Source: JBGTLW01 sp041743835 (lineage in GTDB: Bacteria; Planctomycetota; Phycisphaerae; Phycisphaerales; Phycisphaeraceae). From it: a DNA stretch of 35,141 bases. The notes below the pieces were generated by a model. That model searched no databases, had not been told where the DNA came from, and was given only the letters and a program-made list of their open reading frames with translations. The DNA is taken from positions 1 through 35,141 of the forward strand of contig JBGTLW010000354.1 of NCBI GenBank assembly GCA_041743835.1, read 5' to 3'. A program made the position numbers and the translations under genes. Below are positions 15,281-21,859 of this stretch, in pieces. How positions within the stretch are numbered: the first letter of the stretch is position 1; every line of letters starts with the position of its first letter.

Positions 15281-17596
15281 GTGACACTGCGTGAAGCCGC
15301 CATCTCATACGCCCGAGCTGGCCTTTGCGTGCTGCCGGCCAAGCGGGCCGAGAAGCGCCCGGCGATCGGCCGCTGGAAACTCCATCAGCAGCGTTTGCCG
15401 ACTGCGGAGGAAGTATCGGCGTGGATGGCCAACAACCCCGACGCGGTCTGCATCATCTGCGGCGCGGTGTCGGGGAACCTGGAGGCCATCGACTTCGACG
15501 CCGGCGGTGAAAGCTTCCGGGGGTGGTGGGAACGCATCCCCGACGAACTGCGTGAAAGGCTCGTGGTGGAGATCACGCCCTCCGGCGGGTATCACGTCAT
15601 CTACCGCTGCGCGATGCCGGTCTGCGGCAACCTCAAGCTGGCCCAGCGCCGTTCCGGGGGCGGGGACGCTTGTGGGGGCGAGGTTGTGACGCTCATCGAG
15701 ACGCGCGGCGAAGGCGGGCTGTTCCTCTGTACCCCGACGCAAGGCTACATCCTCGGCCACGGCGACCTTGCGGACCTGCCCGTGCTGACCGAGGCCGAGC
15801 GCGACACACTGCTCCAGGCCGCGTGGGAACTGAACGAGTACATACCGCCCATGGCCGATGCGCCTGCCCGATCGTCTAGCGCCGGGCAACTGCGCGCCGG
15901 CGGCCACGCGATCGCCGATAGGCCGGGCGACGACTTCAACACCCGCGGCGACCCCCGGAAGGTGCTCGAACAGCATGGCTGGGCTCGCGTGAGTGGCGGC
16001 GCGAATGAGTATTGGCGACGCCCAGGCAAGGATTCGGGGTGGTCGGCGACGCTGAAGGAACGCGTCTTCTACGTCTTCTCATCGAGCGCCGCGCCGTTTG
16101 AGCCCACTCGTGCGTACTCGCCGTTCTCGGTGTATGCGCTTCTCAACCACGGCGGCGACTTCGAGCAGGCGGCACGATCACTGCGACAACTGGGTTATGG
16201 CGGCGAAGACAACGAAGTACCACACCCCGGTGTGGACATCTCCGGCATCATGCGCATGGCCAATGGATCGACCGCTGATGCCCCCGATGACGAAGATCGT
16301 CGGCCGGACCTCGCCGATCCGGGGCCGATGCCTGACCAAATGCTGCGGGTGCCTGGTTTCGTCAGCGAGGTGATGGACCACTGCCTGGCCACCGCGCCGT
16401 ACCCGAACCCGGTGATGGCGTTTGCTGGGGCGCTGTCGCTGCTCGCGTTCCTCGCTGGCCGCAAGGTGCGCGACAGCGGCGACAACCGCACCAACATCTA
16501 CCTGCTGGGCCTTGCGCATTCCGCCGCCGGCAAGGATTGGCCACGCAAGGTCAACACGCGCATCCTCCACGAAGTGGGCCTGGCCGACGCGCTCGGCGAG
16601 CGGTTCGCGTCCGGCGAGGGCATCCAAGACGCGCTGTTCCAGACGCCGAGCATGCTGTTCCAGACCGACGAGATCGACGGCATGCTCCAGTCGATCAACA
16701 AGGCCAAGGACGCCCGCCACGAAGCGATCATGAGCACGCTGCTGACGATGTACTCGTCGGCCAACAGCGTGTTCCCCATGCGGCGTAAGGCGGGCAAGGA
16801 GTCGCCCGGCGTGATCGACCAGCCGTGCCTGGTGATCTTCGGCACCGCGATCCCCAACCACTACTACGAGGCGCTGTCCGAGCGGATGCTCACCAACGGC
16901 TTCTTCGCCCGCATGATCATCCTCGAGGCGGGCCCCCGGAGCTGTGGGCAGGAGCCATCGATCCGCGCGTTACCCGAGCGCGTGCTGGAGACGGCGGCCT
17001 GGTGGTCGAAGTTCCACCCCGGCGAGGCCCGGCACAACCTGATCGATGTCCACCCCGTGCCCGTCATCGTTGAGCACAGCGACGAGGCTCGCCGCCTGCT
17101 GGTCGAGACTCGTGAGGAAGCGGAAGCTGAGTACGCCAGCGCCGAAGCAAAGAACGACTCGGTCGGCACCACGGTGTGGGGCCGCGTCAGCGAGCAGACC
17201 CGCAAGCTGGCGCTGCTGTACGCCGTCAGCGAGAACCACCAGAACCCGACCATCAGCCTTCCGGGGGTGCGGTGGGCGTCGCGGTTCGTCATGCACCAGA
17301 CGCGGCGCATGCTGTTCATGGCGGCGGGCCACGTGGCGGAGAACCCGTTCCACGCCGAGTGCCTGAAGGCGGTCGAGAAGCTGCGCAACGCGCCGGGGCA
17401 CGAGCTGCCGCACAGCGTGATGCTCAAGCGGATGAAGATGGATTCCAAGAGCTTCGGCATGCTCGTGGAGACGCTGGTCCAGCAGGGCGACATCGAGGTC
17501 GCCACCACGGCAAGGCCCGGCTGGCATGTGCGGTCGTACCGGCTGGCCGGCGGGGTGAAAGATGGCGGTGAAACATCGCCGGGGGGTGAAACATGA
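15281..17596 (+). CDS. bifunctional primase-polymerase with DUF3987-type C-terminus
   Basis: A 771-residue replication protein from a GTG with GGAGG about 7 bases upstream. The N-terminus (AISYARAGLCVLPAKRAEKRPAIGRWK; EAIDFD about 69-74; then TPSGGYHVIY) matches the prim-pol domain of phages and plasmids, with the DxD metal site. The C-terminal half (from about 390: MAFAGALSLLAFLAGRKV, then ASGEGIQDALFQTPSMLFQTDEIDGML) resembles DUF3987 proteins, helicase-like partners of primases. It would prime and drive phage replication. The last codons contain three GGTGAAA units (17554-17591) that belong to the iteron set in the following intergenic region. Copies of the dispersed motif lie near 15515, 15652, 15952 and 17260. 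Confidence 0.9.
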   Translation: MTLREAAISYARAGLCVLPAKRAEKRPAIGRWKLHQQRLPTAEEVSAWMANNPDAVCIICGAVSGNLEAIDFDAGGESFRGWWERIPDELRERLVVEITPSGGYHVIYRCAMPVCGNLKLAQRRSGGGDACGGEVVTLIETRGEGGLFLCTPTQGYILGHGDLADLPVLTEAERDTLLQAAWELNEYIPPMADAPARSSSAGQLRAGGHAIADRPGDDFNTRGDPRKVLEQHGWARVSGGANEYWRRPGKDSGWSATLKERVFYVFSSSAAPFEPTRAYSPFSVYALLNHGGDFEQAARSLRQLGYGGEDNEVPHPGVDISGIMRMANGSTADAPDDEDRRPDLADPGPMPDQMLRVPGFVSEVMDHCLATAPYPNPVMAFAGALSLLAFLAGRKVRDSGDNRTNIYLLGLAHSAAGKDWPRKVNTRILHEVGLADALGERFASGEGIQDALFQTPSMLFQTDEIDGMLQSINKAKDARHEAIMSTLLTMYSSANSVFPMRRKAGKESPGVIDQPCLVIFGTAIPNHYYEALSERMLTNGFFARMIILEAGPRSCGQEPSIRALPERVLETAAWWSKFHPGEARHNLIDVHPVPVIVEHSDEARRLLVETREEAEAEYASAEAKNDSVGTTVWGRVSEQTRKLALLYAVSENHQNPTISLPGVRWASRFVMHQTRRMLFMAAGHVAENPFHAECLKAVEKLRNAPGHELPHSVMLKRMKMDSKSFGMLVETLVQQGDIEVATTARPGWHVRSYRLAGGVKDGGETSPGGET

Positions 17597-17801
17597 ACAC
17601 CCCGATCCGGCTCATGATTCACCAAGGTTCACCCAAGATTCACCCCCGCAGGGTGAAACTTGGGAAATGCGAAAACAGCATAGATATAGAGGAAAACAAC
17701 AACTCTCTCTTCATGTTTCTCTCTTTCACCCCCACCCCCTCGCGCGACGCCCGCCCGTGTGTATTTGCGTGTGTACGCGAGACGGGGGGTGAAAGGGTGA
17801 A
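17554..17801 (+). other. candidate replication origin: TTCACC/GGGTGAA iterons and AT-rich tract
   Basis: About ten copies of TTCACC(C) or its complement lie in 250 bp: 17554, 17567, 17585, 17618, 17628, 17639, 17651, 17725, 17787 and 17795. CCCAAGATTCACCC (17632-17645) and GGGTGAAACTTGGG (17651-17664) form an imperfect inverted repeat with a 5-nt loop, and the third full match GGGTGAATCTTGAG starts at 17795. Between the iterons, 17665-17727 is AT-rich in a GC-rich genome. Iterons beside an AT-rich unwinding tract, next to a primase gene, are the usual make-up of an origin; this is inference. Confidence 0.55.
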
Positions 17802-17836
17802 TCTTGAGCCACTCCGCCCAAGGTCGCCCCCGGATC

Positions 17837-17923
17837 GCCCACGTTGGCCCACGCCACGCCCCCGGAAGCGGGTGGCACGTCACTACCACCCACCGCTCCT
17901 CGCGGACACGGGCCAACGTGGGC
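17837..17923 (+). repeat. 14-bp perfect inverted repeat
   Basis: GCCCACGTTGGCCC (17837-17850) and GGGCCAACGTGGGC (17910-17923) are exact reverse complements 59 bp apart, in the gene-free stretch 17597-18106. The intervening DNA holds one CCCCCGGAAG copy near 17860. It could form a cruciform or bind a dimeric protein. Confidence 0.75.
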
Positions 17924-17932
17924 TAGATTCCG

Positions 17933-17969
17933 AGTTACCCACAATCTGCCAGTGTGGCAGTGGGTAACT
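17933..17969 (+). repeat. nested hairpin before the methyltransferase gene
   Basis: AGTTACCCA (17933-17941) pairs with TGGGTAACT (17961-17969) and, inside it, CTGCCA-GTG-TGGCAG (17946-17960) forms a second stem. There is no following T-run, so it is not a standard terminator. It may be an origin cruciform or operator. The rest of the gap up to 18106 shows only the GGAGG site of the next gene. Confidence 0.65.
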
Positions 17970-18106
17970 GCGGCGATTAGGTACTCCCCGCCGCCCGGCC
18001 TTCGAGATGGCACGGGAACGCGTCGGGTGGTTAGCCAAAGTTTGTTTGCGCTGTCCGGTTTTTCTGAACTCGAGTTTTCAACCCTACCGCACATGGAGGT
18101 GCATGC

Positions 18107-19573
18107 ATGACGACCACGACCTACGACGTCCAGCTCCGCAAGATCGACGACATCCGACCCTATGAACGCAACCCCCGCCTCAACGACGACGCTGTGGACG
18201 CCGTCGCCGTCTCGCTGACCGAGTTCGGTTTCCGCCAGCCCATCGTCGTCGATGCCGATGGCGTGATCATCGTCGGCCACACCCGCTGGAAGGCGGCCAG
18301 AAAGCTGGGCCTGGACAAGGTGCCCGTCCACGTCGCTACCGACCTGCCCCCGGAGAAGGTCCGCGCCTACCGCATCGCGGACAACAAGACCGGCGAGCTG
18401 GCCGAGTGGGACTTCGACATCCTGCCCATCGAGATCGCCGAGCTGCAGGGCGAGATCGACTTCGAGGCTTTCGGCTTCGACGCAAAGGAGCTGACGCAGT
18501 TGCTCGACCGAGCAAACGGCGTCGCGCAGGGGCTGACCGACCCGGATTCCGTACCCGAGCCGCCTGACGATCCGATCACCCAGCGCGGCGACATCTGGCT
18601 GCTGGGCGACCCCCGGAACCCCGGAAGCGGGCACCGGCTGATGTGCGGCGACAGCAGCAGCCCCGGCGACCTGGATCGGCTGCTTGCATCGGGGAATGTT
18701 CCGGGGGGTGTTTCGGGGGATATTCTGGGGGTCGATCTGGTCAACATGGACCCGCCGTATAACGTGAAGGTCGAGCCACGCAGCAACAACGCCATCGCCG
18801 CGGGCAACTCGTCGTTCGGACCGGCGAAGGGATCGGCTCACCATCAGAAGATGGACCTCGCCCGGCATCCGGAGAAGGCGAAAGCGACGCACCGAAAGAT
18901 GCGGGCCAAGGACCGCCCGCTGGCCAACGACTTCGTCACGCCCGAAGCGTTCGATGAGATGCTGCTGGCCTGGTTCGCCAACGCCTCGCGCGTGCTCAAG
19001 CCCGGCGGGTCATTCTACATCTGGGGCGGGTACGCCAACCTGGGCAACTACCCAGCGCCGCTCAAGCGGGCCGGGCTGTACTTCAGCCAGGGCATCGTGT
19101 GGGACAAGCAGCACCCGGTGCTGACCCGCAAGGACTTCATGGGGGCGTTCGAGATCGCGTTTTATGGCTGGAAGGAAGGCGCGGGCCACAAGTTCCACGG
19201 CCCCAACAACGCGACGGACCTGTGGCATGTGAAGAAGGTCAACCCGCAGTCGATGGTGCATCTGACCGAGAAGCCGGTGGAGCTGGCGGTGCGGGCGATC
19301 CAGTACTCATCCAAGCCCGGCGAGAACGTGCTCGACCTCTTCGGCGGCAGCGGCTCGACGCTCATCGGCTGCGAGCAGACTGGGCGGCGGGCGTTCTTGA
19401 TGGAACTGGATCAGGCGTACTGCGATGTGATCTGTGAGCGCTTCTTTAGGTTCTCCGGCAAGGAGCCTATACGCGAAAGGGATGGCGCTACATGGTCGTC
19501 GCTGAAGACCGGGTTGCCGGAGAAAACCCCGGCCCCCGGAGTTGGGGTCGGGGTAGAAGGGGTGGGTGACTGA
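18107..19573 (+). CDS. ParB-like domain fused to DNA methyltransferase
   Basis: A 488-residue fusion. Residues about 8-100 are a ParB/Srx-like nuclease-type domain (IRPYERNPRLNDDAVDAVAVSL, then IIVGHTRWKAARKLG). From about 160 a beta-class adenine/N4-cytosine methyltransferase follows, with catalytic DPPY at residues 215-218 and the SAM-binding motif DLFGGSGST near residue 405. Such phage enzymes modify DNA to evade restriction or regulate transcription; the target is unknown. GGAGG precedes the ATG. Between LLGD and HRLMCGD, seven residues (PRNPGSG) are encoded by two motif copies only 8 bp apart (near 18607). About ten residues encoded around 18698 separate DRLLASG from DLVNMDPPY. Both look like insertions into a conserved stretch. 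Confidence 0.9.
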   Translation: MTTTTYDVQLRKIDDIRPYERNPRLNDDAVDAVAVSLTEFGFRQPIVVDADGVIIVGHTRWKAARKLGLDKVPVHVATDLPPEKVRAYRIADNKTGELAEWDFDILPIEIAELQGEIDFEAFGFDAKELTQLLDRANGVAQGLTDPDSVPEPPDDPITQRGDIWLLGDPRNPGSGHRLMCGDSSSPGDLDRLLASGNVPGGVSGDILGVDLVNMDPPYNVKVEPRSNNAIAAGNSSFGPAKGSAHHQKMDLARHPEKAKATHRKMRAKDRPLANDFVTPEAFDEMLLAWFANASRVLKPGGSFYIWGGYANLGNYPAPLKRAGLYFSQGIVWDKQHPVLTRKDFMGAFEIAFYGWKEGAGHKFHGPNNATDLWHVKKVNPQSMVHLTEKPVELAVRAIQYSSKPGENVLDLFGGSGSTLIGCEQTGRRAFLMELDQAYCDVICERFFRFSGKEPIRERDGATWSSLKTGLPEKTPAPGVGVGVEGVGD

Positions 19574-19578
19574 TGCGA

Positions 19579-19929
19579 TCAGTACGGACCGTCGGCCAGG
19601 AACATGAACTCGATCATGGCGTCCTCGTACAGCTGCCCCGAGGCGGGGTACGAGCGCCGGCGTCGGACCTCGACGCAGCCGCGTTCCTTCATGAAGGCCA
19701 GCGCGACGTTGACCTGCGTGTAGGGCGCGTCCATCGTGATGACCAGGTCTTCGAGCGTCACCCCGTCCGCCGCGTTCTCCTCGATGGTGAAGGCGACCTC
19801 GCGAAAGGTGTCACGGGTGCAGCGATGCGTGTAGTCGGCATCGGCGCGATCGGGGAAGGTGACCACCATTTCGAGGTGGTCGTCCACGACTTGGAACACG
19901 ACTTCTCGGTTGCGGTGTCGCGTCGGCAT
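19579..19929 (-). CDS. hypothetical protein, possible winged helix
   Basis: A 116-residue protein, last gene of a five-gene minus-strand operon. GGGAG lies 8 bases before the ATG at 19929, and it starts 3 bp after the HARE-HTH gene. The central EENAADGVTLEDLVITMDAPYTQVNVALAFMKERGCVEVRRRRSY reads like a winged helix (helix-turn-helix then beta wing with basic residues). It may therefore bind DNA. No family is recognised. It converges on the methyltransferase gene. Confidence 0.65.
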   Translation of the reverse strand: MPTRHRNREVVFQVVDDHLEMVVTFPDRADADYTHRCTRDTFREVAFTIEENAADGVTLEDLVITMDAPYTQVNVALAFMKERGCVEVRRRRSYPASGQLYEDAMIEFMFLADGPY

Positions 19930-19932
19930 AGG

Positions 19933-20589
19933 TCACGCTCCCTTCTTCATTCCGGGGGCGAGGGTGAACTGTCCCCGCTCGACCTTGGTGAACCGTGCGT
20001 CGCTTCCCTTCTTCTGCAGCTCGCGGAGGATGGCGCTGTAGAGCGTGGCGTGGGGCGTCTTGCCGCCGCTGCGGGGCGACCACAGCCCCTGCTCGGTGAT
20101 CCGCTCGACCATCTGCTTGCAGTTCATCGCGTCCCCCCCGGAATCTCCGAGCACCTGGACGGCGGCGTCGATCAGGCTCAGCCGCTTCTCCTTCGGCGCG
20201 TCCGCCTTCTTCGTGGCGGGCTTGTCGGCCTTGGCCGGGGTCTTGCTCGGCTTGGCCTTGTCTGCCTTGGGCTTGGCGTTGCTCGCCGCGAGGCGGGCGC
20301 GTCGCTCGGCGGCGGTCAGCTTCTTCTTCACCGGCCCCCCGGAAGCCGATGCCGCCCCGGAAGCCGCTGCGCCCCCGGAGCTCGCGCCGTCCGGCACCGT
20401 GATCTGCTTCCGCAACTTCCGGGGGCTCTTGATCCGCACCTTCTTGTTGGTGGCGAGGTTGGTGCCTTCCCAGCCGCCGTGCTTGCCGGTGCTGAGGCTG
20501 ATGCACACCGAGTCGATCCGCACGGGGACCACCTTGTCGGTGATCTTGGCGGCGTACACGTTCCCGATCTTGACTTGTTCCTGTTTCAC
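19933..20589 (-). CDS. HARE-HTH domain protein with basic linker
   Basis: A 218-residue protein from GTG 20589 with AAGGAG 8 bases upstream. The N-terminus (about 1-65) is a small beta-rich unit. The middle (about 70-135) is a Lys/Ala/Pro-rich histone-H1-like tail. The C-terminus (SLIDAAVQVLGDSGGDAMNCKQMVERITEQGLWSPRSGGKTPHATLYSAI...) is a HARE-HTH winged helix, a DNA-binding domain found in RNA polymerase delta, restriction enzymes and planctomycete proteins. It is probably a DNA-binding regulator or architectural protein. The GASSGGAAASGAASASGG linker is written by three motif copies (20335-20380). Confidence 0.85.
   Translation of the reverse strand: MKQEQVKIGNVYAAKITDKVVPVRIDSVCISLSTGKHGGWEGTNLATNKKVRIKSPRKLRKQITVPDGASSGGAAASGAASASGGPVKKKLTAAERRARLAASNAKPKADKAKPSKTPAKADKPATKKADAPKEKRLSLIDAAVQVLGDSGGDAMNCKQMVERITEQGLWSPRSGGKTPHATLYSAILRELQKKGSDARFTKVERGQFTLAPGMKKGA
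20335..20380 (-). repeat. motif cluster in the HARE-HTH linker
   Basis: CCCCCCGGAAG, CCCCGGAAG and CCCCCGGAG occur at 20335, 20355 and 20372 on the plus strand, encoding the Ser/Gly/Ala linker on the minus strand. Another copy lies near 20135 and one at about 20417. Confidence 0.7.
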
Positions 20590-20625
20590 GAGGCGTCTCC
20601 TTGTTGGAGGGTGGATGAAAAATGC

Positions 20626-20868
20626 TCACCGACATTCGGTGAGCAGGTCGTTGATGGCTTGGGTTGTGTCGCCCGCGAGGAAGGCGAGCGTCTCGATCAG
20701 CTTCTCCCGGACGTGCCCGAGGTCACCGGGGTATCCCCAGTCGTCGGGGCGTCCCTTGGCGTTGACCCGGTGCTTGTCCAGCTCCAGGTCGAGCCAGTCG
20801 AGGACGCGGGCGATGTCCTGGCGGTGCTGGTCGTAGGTCTGTCGTGCGGTGGGGTTGGTCGTGGTCAT
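20626..20868 (-). CDS. small hypothetical helical protein
   Basis: An 80-residue protein with AAGGAG 6-7 bases before the ATG. It is mostly helical (ARQTYDQHRQDIARVLDWLDLELDKH, then REKLIETLAFLAGDTTQAINDLL) and acidic. It lies in the minus-strand operon, preceded by the leader GGGTTGGGGG (plus-strand sense, 20881-20890) that also precedes the next gene upstream. No family is recognised. Confidence 0.65.
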   Translation of the reverse strand: MTTTNPTARQTYDQHRQDIARVLDWLDLELDKHRVNAKGRPDDWGYPGDLGHVREKLIETLAFLAGDTTQAINDLLTECR

Positions 20869-20910
20869 GGCGTTCTCCTTGGGTTGGGGGTTGGGGATCG
20901 GTGTGCGGCA

Positions 20911-21174
20911 TCAGTCCGCAAAGCGTTGAAGCTCGCAGAGGTATTCGTAAGCCATGCTGTTGGTGCCTCGGAACCCATCGAGGCGTTCTTGAAGACACCG
21001 GGCCATCGACTTCAGGTCGTCTTCGCAGTCGGCGAGGACCTGGTGGATGCGCCCGTCGGGTTCGTCGGGGGTGAGGATGGTGACCACGATGTGGTCGCTG
21101 CCGGTGGGTCGGGTGATGGTGGCGTAGCGTCCGTCGCGGGCGTCGCCTTGAAGATCGATTCGCGTGGTTCGCAT
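20911..21174 (-). CDS. small hypothetical protein
   Basis: An 87-residue protein with GGAG 8 bases before its ATG. The first half is beta-type (YATITRPTGSDHIVVTILTPDE) and the second helical (HQVLADCEDDLKSMARCLQERLDGF). No family is recognised. It is part of the minus-strand operon, with leader GGGTTGGGGG at 21186-21195 in plus-strand sense. Confidence 0.65.
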   Translation of the reverse strand: MRTTRIDLQGDARDGRYATITRPTGSDHIVVTILTPDEPDGRIHQVLADCEDDLKSMARCLQERLDGFRGTNSMAYEYLCELQRFAD

Positions 21175-21195
21175 GGTGGTGCTCCGGGTTGGGGG

Positions 21196-21411
21196 TTAGC
21201 GCGTGGCGCGGGTGATGCGGACGTGAATGTCGGGGCAGTAGCGGTGGCCTGCGATCCGCCATCCGCGTTCGCGGGCCTCTTCGATGCTGTGGGCGAAGAA
21301 GGTGAAGGTTCCGATCTGCTGGCCGTTAATGCTGTCGGTGACGGTCGCGGTGTAGGCGTTGCCGGGGTCCGTGGTGGCGTCGTCGTTGGGCGTGGTCTGG
21401 TGGTCGTTCAT
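21196..21411 (-). CDS. small hypothetical protein, first gene of the minus operon
   Basis: A 71-residue protein with GGAG before its ATG at 21411. YTATVTDSINGQQIGTFTFFAHSIEEARERGWRIA suggests strand-strand-helix packing. No family is recognised. Two copies of the dispersed motif (21439-21447 and 21452-21460) lie in its leader, between promoter and start. Confidence 0.65.
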   Translation of the reverse strand: MNDHQTTPNDDATTDPGNAYTATVTDSINGQQIGTFTFFAHSIEEARERGWRIAGHRYCPDIHVRITRATR

Positions 21412-21479
21412 CGTGGTTCTCCGTGCGTTGAGGGTTGCTTCCGGGGGTTACTTCCGGGGGGTTGGGACACACACATTGA

Positions 21480-21550
21480 GCCATGACGCCGGAAGAACAT
21501 CAAGGCGATAATGCCAGTATTTATAGTTATTTACGAATCAGAGACATGCC
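21480..21550. promoter_or_regulatory. probable divergent promoter region
   Basis: An AT-rich tract (GCCAGTATTTATAGTTATTT at about 21513-21532) stands out in GC-rich DNA between the minus-strand operon and the plus-strand late operon. TATAAATA on the minus strand could be a -10 box for the small-gene operon. No clear -35 is seen, and a phage sigma factor could use other sequences. Confidence 0.45.
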
Positions 21551-21598
21551 CCGGAACTACCCGCGAATCGCCCCCTGAAAGCCCCATTGATTGCCCCC

Positions 21599-21859
21599 AT
21601 GCGCCACACCCCCGCCCCAACCCCGATGCCCCCCACAGATGAATCCCCCAGGGCCCTGAAGATCACCGCCATCTCCGTGCCCGACGCGGCCAGGATGATG
21701 GCTTCCGCCTACGGACGCCGGGTCACCGAGGATCAGGTCCGCGCCGTCGCCGAGACCGGCGGCCTGCTCCGGGGGGGCGACACGATCAACCTGCTCGAGT
21801 ACGTCGCGTTCCTGGTACGCAACATGAGCCAATCCCCCCATGCCGCCGCAACCGATTAA
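21599..21859 (+). CDS. small protein at the small-terminase position
   Basis: An 86-residue protein from ATG 21599; a TTG at 21587 or a later ATG are alternatives. After a Pro-rich start it has SVPDAARMMASAYGRRVTEDQVRAVAETGGLLRGGDTINLLEYVAFLVR, which resembles a DNA-binding helix-turn-helix like those of phage packaging proteins. It overlaps the large terminase gene by 20 bases. Position and fold suggest a small terminase-like role, but the family is not recognised. Confidence 0.5.
   Translation: MRHTPAPTPMPPTDESPRALKITAISVPDAARMMASAYGRRVTEDQVRAVAETGGLLRGGDTINLLEYVAFLVRNMSQSPHAAATD

Noticed and set aside
14316..15284. 322-residue plus-strand ORF
   Set aside because: Antisense of the HExxH protease, whose motif, start and ribosome binding site are convincing; the plus reading has no recognisable domain.
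17593..17967. 124-residue ORF after the primase (ATGA overlap)
   Set aside because: The overlap is suggestive, but the sequence runs through iterons, an AT-rich tract and inverted repeats and reads as Pro/Arg-rich text without domain; better explained as a noncoding origin region.
19573..21486. 637-residue plus-strand ORF
   Set aside because: It is the antisense of five minus-strand genes that each have a good ribosome binding site and sensible protein sequence; long open antisense frames are common at this GC content.
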